A stretch of 64,000 nt of DNA from JAHEEL01 sp963836085 (GCA_963836085.1 CAWIHT010000014.1:310001-374000), one strand, 5' to 3'. Counted from the first letter of the stretch, positions 53,362-62,069 are shown. Numbers and translations: made by a program. The notes: generated from the letters alone by a model not told the origin.

Positions 53362-54234
53362 ATGGACATCATCTCCGACTCAATCGTCATCGGGTTGACG
53401 GAGCAAGCGCCCCTCATCCTCGCGGCGATGGGCTTCGCCCTCCTCTATCGACTCACCGGCCTCATCAACGTGGCGTACTCGGAGACGATCACGCTCGGCG
53501 CCTACATGGGCATGTGGATCAACACGACGTTCGAGTTGAACTTCTACGCCATCCTCATCCCGACCGGGATCGTGGCGGGGTTGATCAGCGTCGGCACCTA
53601 CTTCGCAGTCTTCCGTCCAGCCAAAAAGCGGAATGTCGGCAGCCTCGAGATGATCATCATCTCGTTCGGACTGTCCGTGTTCCTCCGGCACGCCCTCCAG
53701 TTCGTGTTCGGCTACCCAGTCCGGTTCTTCGAGGTGCCGGCCCCGGACACATTCTTCGTCCTCGGTGTTGGGGTCTCGTCCTTCCGCCTCGTCGCGGTGG
53801 CCAGCGTGTTCATCCTCGCCTTCGGGCTCTACTGGTTCATCCAGAAGACCAGCTACGGCCTGCAGATCCGGGCACTGGCCAACGACGAGGAACTTGCTCA
53901 GGTCAGCGGGATCCGGCCCATGGCCGTCACCGTCTTGATCTGGTTCCTCGCCGGAGTCGCCGGTGGCCTCGCAGGAGCGTTCTATGGGGTCGCCTCCGCA
54001 GTCGCCCCGCTGCTCGGCTGGCGCCAGTTCCTCTTCATCCTGCTGGTGGTTCTCGTCGGTGGCGCCAAGAACATCGGCGGCGTCATCATCGTCGGTGCCG
54101 TCACCGCCATCTCGCTCACGTTCTTGACACTGCAGTTCGGTCAGGCGCTCTACGGGCAACTGATCCTCATCGTTGTCTTCATCATCATCTTGAAGGTCCG
54201 TGGATCACGGGCTGCTGAAGCAGGGAAGGTCTAG
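53362..54234 (+). CDS. livH: Branched-chain-amino-acid-type ABC transporter permease (LivH-like)
   Basis: A 290-aa inner-membrane permease with eight or so hydrophobic helices. PLILAAMGFALLYRLTGLIN and VAYSETITLGAYMGMWI near the N-terminus and YGLQIRALANDEELAQVSGI in the cytoplasmic coupling loop (EAA-like) are LivH hallmarks. FLAGVAGGLAGAFYGV follows. It is the first gene of a complete five-gene importer. HAAT/Liv-type systems also carry urea, amides and aromatic compounds, so the substrate here is probably the pathway's starting compound, not an amino acid. Confidence 0.9.
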   Translation: MDIISDSIVIGLTEQAPLILAAMGFALLYRLTGLINVAYSETITLGAYMGMWINTTFELNFYAILIPTGIVAGLISVGTYFAVFRPAKKRNVGSLEMIIISFGLSVFLRHALQFVFGYPVRFFEVPAPDTFFVLGVGVSSFRLVAVASVFILAFGLYWFIQKTSYGLQIRALANDEELAQVSGIRPMAVTVLIWFLAGVAGGLAGAFYGVASAVAPLLGWRQFLFILLVVLVGGAKNIGGVIIVGAVTAISLTFLTLQFGQALYGQLILIVVFIIILKVRGSRAAEAGKV

Positions 54235-54236
54235 CT

Positions 54237-55187
54237 ATGAACTTGGACTGGCTCGACGCATTCCTCGTCTACGGACTCTTCTCAGTGATGATGATCATCG
54301 GCCTCGCGCTGCTTCTCCATCTTCAACTCGGACTCGCCCGCATCGCCAACTTCGGCATCGTCGGCTTCTGGGGTCTCGGGATGTACTCCTTTGGCGTTCT
54401 CTACGTCCAAGTCGATTGGCCGTTTGGCGACCTCTGGGCATTCCTTATCTCGATGGCCTTTGGGACGCTCGTCGCCGGTATCGCCGGCCTTGCGGTGGGG
54501 TGGGTGATCGCCGACCTCGACATCGACGGCGTCCTGGTCGGCACGCTCGGTTTCGCCACTTGCGTCTTGATTGTTGCGACGACCGAACAGGACTTGACCG
54601 GCGGAGCACTCGGCATGGGCGGACTCGGATTCCCCTATGACATCGGCAGTGTCAAGGCGAACGAGACGGTGTGGCTCGTGATCCTGACCATCGTGGTCGC
54701 CCTGATCCTGTACTACGTTTCCCGTGTCCACAAGTCGCCCTACGGACGCAAACTCATCGCAGTCGGTGACAACGAACCCCTGACCCGCAGCCTCGGCAAG
54801 CAGACGTTCCGGACGAAGCTCTGGTTGTTCGCAGGGAGTTCGGCGGTCATGGGCCTCCTCGGAGCGATGTTCGGTGTGATGGAGCGCTTCCTCGACATCG
54901 GCAACCTCGGCATCGAGATCACCCTGGCGGCCATGGTGGGTTTGGTTCTCGGTGGTACCACACGGACGTGGGGAGCGGTCGTCGGCGTCGCTCTCACCGT
55001 GGCAGTCTTCGACATCCTCGCCCAGTCGTACCTTCCACTCCCCCAATCGTGGTACGGCCAGGCGCTTCCCAACCTTCGCGAGATGACCTTCGGCGCTGCA
55101 CTCATCCTGGTTCTCATGTTCCGACCGTACGGTGTCCTCGGCAGGATGCGAAGAGACAAGCTGATGCGGAGGATGCACAGTGGTTGA
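54237..55187 (+). CDS. livM: Branched-chain-amino-acid-type ABC transporter permease (LivM-like)
   Basis: A 316-aa permease partner of the LivH-like protein. Hydrophobic helices begin with FLVYGLFSVMMIIGLALLLH and LARIANFGIVGFWGLGMYSF. The coupling loop is SPYGRKLIAVGDNEPLTRSL. A late segment GGTTRTWGAVVGVALTVAVFD and the tail MFRPYGVLGRMRRDKL are typical of LivM. It starts 2 bp after the livH-like stop and overlaps the next gene by 8 bp. Confidence 0.9.
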   Translation: MNLDWLDAFLVYGLFSVMMIIGLALLLHLQLGLARIANFGIVGFWGLGMYSFGVLYVQVDWPFGDLWAFLISMAFGTLVAGIAGLAVGWVIADLDIDGVLVGTLGFATCVLIVATTEQDLTGGALGMGGLGFPYDIGSVKANETVWLVILTIVVALILYYVSRVHKSPYGRKLIAVGDNEPLTRSLGKQTFRTKLWLFAGSSAVMGLLGAMFGVMERFLDIGNLGIEITLAAMVGLVLGGTTRTWGAVVGVALTVAVFDILAQSYLPLPQSWYGQALPNLREMTFGAALILVLMFRPYGVLGRMRRDKLMRRMHSG

Positions 55188-56004
55188 GAACATGAACACT
55201 GCATCCAATCCCGAACCGGCGCCTGAGAGCCCGGCTTCGCGTCCGACGATTCGCGTTCAGAATGCGGTCAAGAGCTTCAGCGGACGGACCGTCGTGGACA
55301 TCGATGATCTGACGTTGGGTGAGTACCCGATCGAAGGCCTCATCGGTCCCAACGGTGCTGGCAAGACCACGCTCATGCGGATGATCATGCACGCCATCTC
55401 GCTCGACAAGGGCACCGTCACCCTCACGTCCGACGGCAACGGTGGATCGGTGATCCTCTCGAGCCTGCCGACCAGCAAGATGGCGGAGCACGGGGTCGTG
55501 AAGACGAACCAGGTCATCACCGACTTCGAGCAACTCACGATCCTCGACTCAATGATGCTGTCGGTTGCTCAGCGAAGTGACGAGCGTGCCTTCAAGATCT
55601 ACGACGAGGACAACCTCTACGACGAGAGCATCGACGAGATCCGTTCGTACCTCGATCAGTTCCACTTCGAGGATCCCTATGGATTCGCCGGCTCGGCCGG
55701 GGAGAAGAAGCTCCTCGACATCCTCCGCTGCCTGCTGTTGAACCCGAGCGTCCTCCTCCTCGACGAGCCGACCGCCGGCCTGCCGGACGACGTCCGAGAC
55801 CAGATCATGGACCTCATCAAGACGAAGGCGGTCGAAGAGAACATGTCGGTGGTCATCGTGGAGCACGATCTCCACGTGATCTGGACGATGTGTGAGTACG
55901 TCCACTTCATGGCCGAGGGAAGCGTCGTACTGCAAGGCGAGCCCTCATATATCCGAGACCATGAGACAGTGGTCGAGCAATACCTGGGAAGCGGCCATGT
56001 TTAA
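55180..56004 (+). CDS. livG: ABC transporter ATP-binding protein (LivG-like), unusual signature
   Basis: A 274-aa ATPase started at the GTG at 55180 (GGAGG 7 nt upstream). Walker A is GLIGPNGAGKTTLMRMIM and Walker B is SVLLLDEPTAGLPDD; the H-loop is VVIVEHDLHVIW. The ABC signature, normally LSYGQQR or LSGGQ, reads GSAGEKKLLDIL here, which is a clear departure although the rest is intact. A long insertion with AQRSDERAFKIYDEDNLYDE lies between the Q-loop and signature. It acts as a heterodimer with the LivF-like ATPase. Confidence 0.88.
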   Translation: MVENMNTASNPEPAPESPASRPTIRVQNAVKSFSGRTVVDIDDLTLGEYPIEGLIGPNGAGKTTLMRMIMHAISLDKGTVTLTSDGNGGSVILSSLPTSKMAEHGVVKTNQVITDFEQLTILDSMMLSVAQRSDERAFKIYDEDNLYDESIDEIRSYLDQFHFEDPYGFAGSAGEKKLLDILRCLLLNPSVLLLDEPTAGLPDDVRDQIMDLIKTKAVEENMSVVIVEHDLHVIWTMCEYVHFMAEGSVVLQGEPSYIRDHETVVEQYLGSGHV

Positions 56005-56689
56005 CGCCAAGGAAATCCGTAGCGGCTACAGCGGCGTGACGGTGATCAAGGACCTCGACCTCAACGTCGAGCACGAGATCTTCGCGGTGCTCGGAGCCAA
56101 TGGAGCGGGCAAGACCACGCTGCTCGCAACCCTCGCACGGCTCATCCCGCTGATGGCCGGCGAGATGACGTTCGAGGACCAGGACATCACGAAGGCGCAC
56201 CCGTGGGACACGGCAGCGCTTGGCCTCGGCTACGTTCCGCAAGAAAAGGGCATCTTCGCTGATCTCACGGTTCTGGAGAACTTGCAGATCGGTTCGATGA
56301 TCGGCGACCGCCCGCGCCAGGAACGGATCGACGAGATCGTCGAACTCTTCCCTGACATCGGCAAGCGCCAGGCGCAACTCGCAGGCACCCTCAGCGGCGG
56401 CGAGTCGCGAATGGTGGCGTGCGGCCGTGCACTCATGCAGGATCCCAAGATGCTGCTGCTGGACGAGCCGACCGCCGGCCTCTCCCCGCTCTATGTGGAT
56501 ACCTTCTTTGAGAAGATCAAAGAGATTCACGAGACGAGGGGCGTCAGCATCATCCTTGCGGAGCAGAACGCAACCAAGGCACTCGAGATCTCCGATCGCG
56601 TCATGGTGTTGAGCCTCGGTGAGGCTTCAGAGGTGCTCAACGCCTCTGACCTGACAACGGAGCAACTCAAGAAGGGATACCGGATCTGA
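55997..56689 (+). CDS. livF: ABC transporter ATP-binding protein (LivF-like)
   Basis: A 230-aa ATPase started at the ATG at 55997; the upstream frame runs inside the LivG-like gene. Walker A VLGANGAGKTTLLATLARL, Q-loop GLGYVPQEKGIFADLTVLEN, signature GTLSGGESRMVACGRALM, Walker B MLLLDEPTAGLSPL and switch ILAEQNATKALEIS follow the LivF order. The signature is canonical here, so a LivG/LivF pair would have one standard and one altered site. It overlaps the LivG-like gene by 8 bp. Confidence 0.92.
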   Translation: MFNAKEIRSGYSGVTVIKDLDLNVEHEIFAVLGANGAGKTTLLATLARLIPLMAGEMTFEDQDITKAHPWDTAALGLGYVPQEKGIFADLTVLENLQIGSMIGDRPRQERIDEIVELFPDIGKRQAQLAGTLSGGESRMVACGRALMQDPKMLLLDEPTAGLSPLYVDTFFEKIKEIHETRGVSIILAEQNATKALEISDRVMVLSLGEASEVLNASDLTTEQLKKGYRI

Positions 56690-56735
56690 TCGCCGTACGG
56701 CGATCCGTATGGAGGAAAAGGAAAGGACGGGACAG

Positions 56736-58199
56736 ATGCGAATACGTTCGAAGAGGTTCGCTAGCGGATTGATCCTGTTGTTCGTGCTTGCGTTGGTTGC
56801 TGCTGCCTGCAGCAGCGACGACGAGGCGAGCGACACGACCGCAGCGGGCGACACGACAACGACTGCCGCAGCAACGGACGAGACAACGACGACTGCCGCA
56901 GCAACGGACGAGACAACGACGACCGAAGCCATGTCGAGCGAGCCGGTCATCGTATGTGAGCTTGCCTATTTCACGGGTGAGTTCGCTGCATACGGTCCGT
57001 CTCTCACGGCTGACGTCGAGTTCCCAATCAGTCAGGTCATCAACGCTGATCCGCCGCTCGGGCGCGAATGGCAGTTGATCTCCGAGGACATCGGTACACC
57101 CGGCGAAGCTCAGGCAGCTCGTATCTGCCTCGAGCAGCACAACGCCGAGATCATGGTCAGCCAGGCGCACGGCTACCGCCAGTACCGCGACTTCATGCTG
57201 GAGTACATTGCCGAGAACGACAAGCCGCTCGGACCTACGGTCCATGGCGGAAGCATCCCGGGCAATATCGGTGGTGTCGGTTCTGAGCCACTCTTCCGGG
57301 CCCAAGGCCTTGATGAGGGTTTGGGTATGACTGGCAGCCTGGAAGCACAGCGCCAGGGAGCAACCACCGTGGTCGTCTTCGCGACCCAGGTTGAGGGTTT
57401 CCAGCTCGCAGCAAATGCCGCGGTCGCGACGGCCGAGGCGCTCGGAATCGAGGTCTTGGCTCGCATCGACGTTCCCGCTGAGCAGCCGTCATACGGCGCC
57501 GAAGCACAGCGGATCGCCGGTCTGAATCCGGACGCCGTGATCGTGCAGGCAGGCTCGGTTGAGTCGGCCACGCTCATCAAGCAGTCCGCCGAAGCCGGCT
57601 TGTCACTCGCATGGATCGGTGAGACGGGTTGGATCCAGCCGGAGTTCATCGAAACGCTCGGAACTGAGCCCATCTCCTCGCAGAAGAGCATCGGCTACGC
57701 GGCGTTCGCCTACAACAGCGACACCCCCGCGTGGGAGTTCTATCAGCCGCTGTGGGACGACACCCCCGGATACGGCGACGAGTTCGGTGATGCGACCGAC
57801 CAGTACCACTTCTCGACGTACGACCTGATGACCCACACCGCCCTCGGCGTTGTGAAGGCAGGCTCGTATGCGGCGAGTGCCTGGGCACCGGCCATGTTCG
57901 AGGTTGGCGATCCCCCGGGGACCGTCTGCTACAGCTATCCGGAGTGCAAGGCGTTGCTCGACGCCGGTGAAGACATCGACTACGAGGGTGTCACCGGCCC
58001 GGGTACGTACAGCGCGGGCGGCGTGAACGCCCTCGTGCAGTCGTACACCCCGTTCAACGCTGACGGCACGGTCGGCGATGCGGTCCTCCTCGACCCGACG
58101 CTTGCTCTGGACACCCTGAGCATCATCGCGGTCCAGGCGGAGTGCGAAACCCCGAACCCTGCAGGGACGAATCCTGCATCGCCGGGATGCGAGTGGTAG
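56736..58199 (+). CDS. Branched-chain-amino-acid-type ABC transporter substrate-binding lipoprotein
   Basis: A 487-aa secreted lipoprotein started at the ATG at 56736 with AAGGA 8 nt upstream; an ATG at 56709 is in frame but lacks such a site. The N-terminus is a lipoprotein signal with basic residues, a hydrophobic run LILLFVLALVAAA and lipobox Cys, then CSSDDEAS. A Thr/Ala-rich linker follows, encoded partly by a 30-bp direct repeat (56853-56882, 56883-56912, partial to 56924). The mature domain is the type I periplasmic-binding fold (ICLEQHNAEIMVSQAHGYRQ, VVVFATQVEGFQLAANAAV and others). Ligand unknown. Confidence 0.9.
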   Translation: MRIRSKRFASGLILLFVLALVAAACSSDDEASDTTAAGDTTTTAAATDETTTTAAATDETTTTEAMSSEPVIVCELAYFTGEFAAYGPSLTADVEFPISQVINADPPLGREWQLISEDIGTPGEAQAARICLEQHNAEIMVSQAHGYRQYRDFMLEYIAENDKPLGPTVHGGSIPGNIGGVGSEPLFRAQGLDEGLGMTGSLEAQRQGATTVVVFATQVEGFQLAANAAVATAEALGIEVLARIDVPAEQPSYGAEAQRIAGLNPDAVIVQAGSVESATLIKQSAEAGLSLAWIGETGWIQPEFIETLGTEPISSQKSIGYAAFAYNSDTPAWEFYQPLWDDTPGYGDEFGDATDQYHFSTYDLMTHTALGVVKAGSYAASAWAPAMFEVGDPPGTVCYSYPECKALLDAGEDIDYEGVTGPGTYSAGGVNALVQSYTPFNADGTVGDAVLLDPTLALDTLSIIAVQAECETPNPAGTNPASPGCEW

Positions 58200-58230
58200 G
58201 AACCACGAGTACCTGACGACAACAACAATC

Positions 58231-58267
58231 GAGAGCGGCGGCGGGTCATCCCGCCGCCGCTTCTCTC
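58231..58267 (+). terminator. Rho-independent-type terminator after the importer operon
   Basis: A perfect 12-bp stem AGCGGCGGCGGG / CCCGCCGCCGCT with a TCAT loop (58234-58261), extended by GAGA/TCTC, followed by TTCTCTCTGT. It lies 35 bp after the lipoprotein stop. The tail is pyrimidine-rich rather than a pure T run, as is common in high-GC bacteria. Confidence 0.75.
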
Positions 58268-58327
58268 TGTCCGGGACGATTTCGTCCTTTCATGGGTCTC
58301 TCCACTCCTCGGTTGGACCCGATCCTC

Positions 58328-58340
58328 GATAATCGATTAT
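58328..58340 (+). promoter_or_regulatory. Palindromic operator, site 6 (GATAATCGATTAT)
   Basis: Contains the same perfect 12-bp palindrome as site 5 and ends 71 bp before the ATG of the AhpD-like gene. TTGGAC at 58313-58318 could be the -35 box, with GATTAT or TATGCT inside or just after the operator as -10, so binding should again affect initiation. Confidence 0.8.
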
Positions 58341-58411
58341 GCTGGCCGAATCCCGCCCAATCCGGGAATGAAGCCGCATATCGCGGGACTGCAGCAGCAA
58401 CGGAGGACCCC

Positions 58412-59029
58412 ATGTCTCGACTCGAGAACATCCCCCTCGACGGCATCGAGGAACTCGAAGGTGTCGAAGAGATGTACGAGACCGTCTTCGGATTCGTACC
58501 GAACGGGGTGCGCATCATGGCCCGCCGGCCCGGAATCGTGCAGGGCTTCCTCCACCTCCGCCGCGCTGTCTTCGATCCGGCCACCAGCGAAGTACCACTC
58601 GAACTAAAGAGCCTCGTCGGGCACATCGCCAGTAGGACGGCGGGGTGCCGCTACTGCCAGGCGCACGCCATCTACGGCTCAGACCGCTCGGGAACCGACC
58701 GCTCCCGTCTCGAAGCCCTGTGGGAGTTTGAGACCAGCGATCTCTTCGACGAATCAGAGCGCGTCGCTCTGCGCTTCGCCGTCTCGGCTGCCGCCTCGCC
58801 GAACGGTGTGACCGACGAGGACTTCGTGCGCATGAGCGAGTACTGGGACGACGGACAGATCGTCGAGATCCTCGCCGTCGTCGCCCTCTACGGCTTCCTC
58901 AACCGATGGAACGACTCGCTCGCCACCACCCTCGAGGAGCCTTCGCAGACCGTCACCGAAGAGGTGCTCGGACCAAAGGGTTGGGACGTTGGAAAGCATC
59001 GCCGCGAAGAGGCCTCTGACATTGACTGA
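58412..59029 (+). CDS. Carboxymuconolactone-decarboxylase/AhpD-like protein
   Basis: A 205-aa protein started at the ATG at 58412 (GGAGG 6 nt upstream). The AhpD-like redox motif CxxCxxxH-type is seen in GCRYCQAHAIYG near residue 75, after LELKSLVGHIASRTA. The C-terminal half (ESERVALRFAVSAAASPNGV, EILAVVALYGFLNRW) is the all-helical CMD fold. Such proteins are peroxidase- or disulfide-reducing enzymes, less often decarboxylases. First gene of the site 6 operon. Confidence 0.9.
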   Translation: MSRLENIPLDGIEELEGVEEMYETVFGFVPNGVRIMARRPGIVQGFLHLRRAVFDPATSEVPLELKSLVGHIASRTAGCRYCQAHAIYGSDRSGTDRSRLEALWEFETSDLFDESERVALRFAVSAAASPNGVTDEDFVRMSEYWDDGQIVEILAVVALYGFLNRWNDSLATTLEEPSQTVTEEVLGPKGWDVGKHRREEASDID

Positions 59030-59822
59030 CGTCGCCCCCTCCCCCGCCGAAATCGTCACCGTCGACGGCGCTCCGAACTTCCGCGACGTCGGCGGCTACG
59101 AAACCACCGACGGGCGACGCGTCCGATACGGCAAGCTGTACCGCTCCGGGATGCTGGTGGGCCTCACGGATGAAGGCGTGGCAACCCTCGAATCCCTCGG
59201 GATCCGTACGGTCGTTGATTTGCGGACTCAGGTCGAAGTCGACGCGCTCGGCACCGACCGCCTGCCGGACGCGACCAGCGTCGTCCAGATCAGAATCCCG
59301 AGCGCCGGTGCCGACCCCATGGTCGCGGAGGCCCTCAAGACCGGCCACTTCCCCTACCTCCCCAATCTCGTGTCGGTGAACCGTGCCTACATCGTCGAAG
59401 ACGCCGCCGAGTTCGGCGAACTCCTCACGCTGCTCGCCGATGGGACCAACCTCCCCGCCATCGTCCACTGCCTCGGCGGGAAGGACCGCACCGGTGTGAG
59501 CACGGCCCTCCTGCTGACCATCCTTGGTGTGCCCTGGTCGACCGTGCGGGACGACTACCTCGCGTCGAACATCCACTTCGCGGACGCCGGCGGCGATCAA
59601 CCGGACGCGCTCAATCAGGCCATGGAAAAGAGCCTGGGCCGTGCCCCGAACTTCGGCGACGAGAAGTCGAAGAGGGAGTTCTTCGTCCTTCAACCCGAGT
59701 ACATCGACGTCGTGATCGAAGAGATCACGAAGGATGGGCGCACCTTCGATGAGTTCGTCCGCGACGAGCTCGGCCTCTCGGACGCAACGGTTGCCCAACT
59801 ACGAGCGGAGTTCCTGGAGTGA
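59022..59822 (+). CDS. Protein-tyrosine-phosphatase-fold phosphatase
   Basis: A 266-aa protein. The catalytic loop AIVHCLGGKDRTGVSTALLL carries the Cys, with Arg five residues on (HCx5R-T), and the general-acid region lies upstream. VDGAPNFRDVGGYETTDGRR near residue 20 and LGIRTVVDLRTQVEVDAL are hallmarks of bacterial Tyr_phosphatase3/IphP proteins. The start is uncertain: TTG at 59022 (overlapping the AhpD-like stop by 8 bp) or 58989. Family members dephosphorylate proteins, inositol lipids or small phosphates. Next to a phosphotransferase-like gene, a small phosphorylated metabolite is a fair guess. Confidence 0.85.
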   Translation: MTDVAPSPAEIVTVDGAPNFRDVGGYETTDGRRVRYGKLYRSGMLVGLTDEGVATLESLGIRTVVDLRTQVEVDALGTDRLPDATSVVQIRIPSAGADPMVAEALKTGHFPYLPNLVSVNRAYIVEDAAEFGELLTLLADGTNLPAIVHCLGGKDRTGVSTALLLTILGVPWSTVRDDYLASNIHFADAGGDQPDALNQAMEKSLGRAPNFGDEKSKREFFVLQPEYIDVVIEEITKDGRTFDEFVRDELGLSDATVAQLRAEFLE

Positions 59823-59885
59823 CCGCGGCGCCGGTCATCAAGACGTGCACTACGAACACCACAAACAATCGAGGAGAATGACGGA

Positions 59886-62027
59886 ATGACCTACGTCTAT
59901 GCATTCGACCACCAGCACACGGGCTCGACGGACGAGACCAAGGCCCTGGTGGGCGGCAAGGGGGCGAACCTCGCCGTGATGACGAGCGAGTTGGGCCTCC
60001 CCGTGCCTCCCGGATTCACGATCTCGACCGAAGCCTGCCGGCACTACCTCGCAGAAGGCTGGCCTACCGCTCTCGATACGGAACTTCGCGACCACATCGG
60101 CCGGGTCGAACAGGCCGTTGGCCGGCGTTTCGGAGATCCTGCGAACCCGTTGCTCGTCAGCGTCCGGTCCGGGGCGCCGATCTCCATGCCGGGAATGATG
60201 GACACCATCCTCAACCTGGGCATCAACGAAGCCACAGAAGAGGGCCTCGTTGCGCTCTCGGGTGACCCGGCGTTCGTCGCCGCCTGCCGGGACCGTTTCG
60301 TCTCGACGTATCGCGAGATCGTCGGCGTCGACGTCGTACCCGAGGATCCATATGATCAACTCAAGGGAGCCGTCGAAGCCGTGTTCCGGTCGTGGAACGG
60401 CGATCGGGCACGAAGCTACCGCGCTCACGAGGGAATCTCCGAGGATCTCGGCACCGGCGTCACCGTGCAGGCAATGGTCTTCGGCAACAGCGGCCCCGAT
60501 TCGGCGACGGGTGTGGTCTTCACCCGCAACCCGGCCTCCGGTGAGCGGACTCTCTACGGCGACGTGCTCTTCAACGCTCAGGGCGAAGACGTCGTCGCCG
60601 GCACGCACGCCACCGAGCCGATCTCCTACCTCGACGAACGGTCACCGGCCATCGCTGCCGAACTCAAGACTCACTCCGACCGTCTCGAACGTCACTACGC
60701 CGACATCTGCGACATCGAGTTCACCATCGAGTCGGGGAAGCTCTGGATGCTCCAGACGCGGATCGGCAAGCGCTCGCCCGGGGCCGCCGTGCGCATTGCC
60801 GTTGATATGGCAGAGGACCCCGACTTCCCTCTTTCGCGGGAAGAGGCCGTGCATCGGGTCATGGAGCACCTCGTCTCCCCGCCGACGGCGACCGTGAGGC
60901 TCGACGGCGATGCACAACCTGTCGCAACGGGCCTCGCCGCATCACCCGGCCTTGCCGCCGGCGCGATCGTGATCACGCCGGATGCCGCCGTTGCGGCCGC
61001 CGCAGAGGGCCGGTCGGTCATCCTCGTTCGCAAGGAGACCTCACCGGATGACGTCCACGGCATGGCCGCCGCCGCGGGCATTCTCACAACGACCGGCGGT
61101 CTCGCCTCCCACGCCGCTGTGGTCGCACGAGGCTGGGGCATTCCCGCGGTCGTCGGAGCAGACACCATCGAGATCGGCGAGACCAGCGTGACGATCGGCG
61201 ACACAGCGGTCGCCATCGGCGACTCGCTCACGATCAACGGCGCCACCGGAAACGTGTTCCTCGGCGAACTCGTCGGTGAGACAGCCGTCGTGCCGGAGGC
61301 TGCGAAGCTCTTGTCGTGGGCCGACGACCTTGGCATCGAGATCACAGCGCCGACCGACGGCGAGGCACCCGACTCCGTTGAAGCCGGGGATGTGTCCGAC
61401 GGTGGCACCGCCAATGCGGAGTCGATGATCCGACTGCTCGGCATCAAGGGATTCGCGACGCCCGATGCCGCCGCCGCTGCTCTCGCCGCGACCGAGGAGG
61501 ACGCCTCCGCCCTTCTTGACCGGATGACGGCCGACGGCCTCATCTCGATGATGGGCACGATGTTCAGCCTCTCGGATGACGGCAAGTCGATGGCGGCGGA
61601 GTATCTCGCCGCCGACCGCGAGCAGTGGGGAGCGGAGCGTGCCGCGGCAGGCCTCGACGGGTTCATTCCGCTGGATCAACGGATGAAGGTGATCGTCACG
61701 GCCTGGCAGATGATGGAGGTGGACGGATCGCCCGTGCTCAACGACCACACTGACGCCGACTACGACGCTGCGGTCCTTGCGGATCTCGCAGCACTCCACG
61801 TCGACGCCTCGGCCTGGCTCGCCGATCTGCACGACGAACTCCCCCGCCTTGCCTCGTACTCGGCGAGGCTCGGGCGAGCCGCCGACCTGGTGGAGAGCGG
61901 TGATCACGACTACATCGCCTCGCCGCGTCTCGACAGCTACCACAACGTGTGGTTCGAACTGCATGAGGATCTGATCCTGCTGGCCGGCCGCACCCGTGAG
62001 GACGAGGTAGCGTCGGGACGAGCGTAG
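59886..62027 (+). CDS. Pyruvate phosphate dikinase-like phosphotransferase with a new C-terminal domain
   Basis: A 713-aa protein. Residues 1-300 are the PPDK ATP-binding domain (LVGGKGANLAVMTSELGLPV, VSVRSGAPISMPGMMDTILN, then VVFTRNPASGERTLYGD). Residues about 345-460 are the swivel domain with phosphorylatable His409 in GILTTTGGLASHAAVVARGW. The PEP/pyruvate-binding barrel that normally follows is missing. In its place about 230 residues include IRLLGIKGFATPDAAAAALA, IPLDQRMKVIVTAWQMMEVD and SYHNVWFELHEDLILLAGR, which I do not recognise. It should form a phosphohistidine from ATP but pass the phosphate to something other than pyruvate. Confidence 0.82.
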   Translation: MTYVYAFDHQHTGSTDETKALVGGKGANLAVMTSELGLPVPPGFTISTEACRHYLAEGWPTALDTELRDHIGRVEQAVGRRFGDPANPLLVSVRSGAPISMPGMMDTILNLGINEATEEGLVALSGDPAFVAACRDRFVSTYREIVGVDVVPEDPYDQLKGAVEAVFRSWNGDRARSYRAHEGISEDLGTGVTVQAMVFGNSGPDSATGVVFTRNPASGERTLYGDVLFNAQGEDVVAGTHATEPISYLDERSPAIAAELKTHSDRLERHYADICDIEFTIESGKLWMLQTRIGKRSPGAAVRIAVDMAEDPDFPLSREEAVHRVMEHLVSPPTATVRLDGDAQPVATGLAASPGLAAGAIVITPDAAVAAAAEGRSVILVRKETSPDDVHGMAAAAGILTTTGGLASHAAVVARGWGIPAVVGADTIEIGETSVTIGDTAVAIGDSLTINGATGNVFLGELVGETAVVPEAAKLLSWADDLGIEITAPTDGEAPDSVEAGDVSDGGTANAESMIRLLGIKGFATPDAAAAALAATEEDASALLDRMTADGLISMMGTMFSLSDDGKSMAAEYLAADREQWGAERAAAGLDGFIPLDQRMKVIVTAWQMMEVDGSPVLNDHTDADYDAAVLADLAALHVDASAWLADLHDELPRLASYSARLGRAADLVESGDHDYIASPRLDSYHNVWFELHEDLILLAGRTREDEVASGRA

Positions 62028-62069
62028 GTTCAAGCGCAGCGACCCCCGTACGCGAAGGAGCCTGATCGG

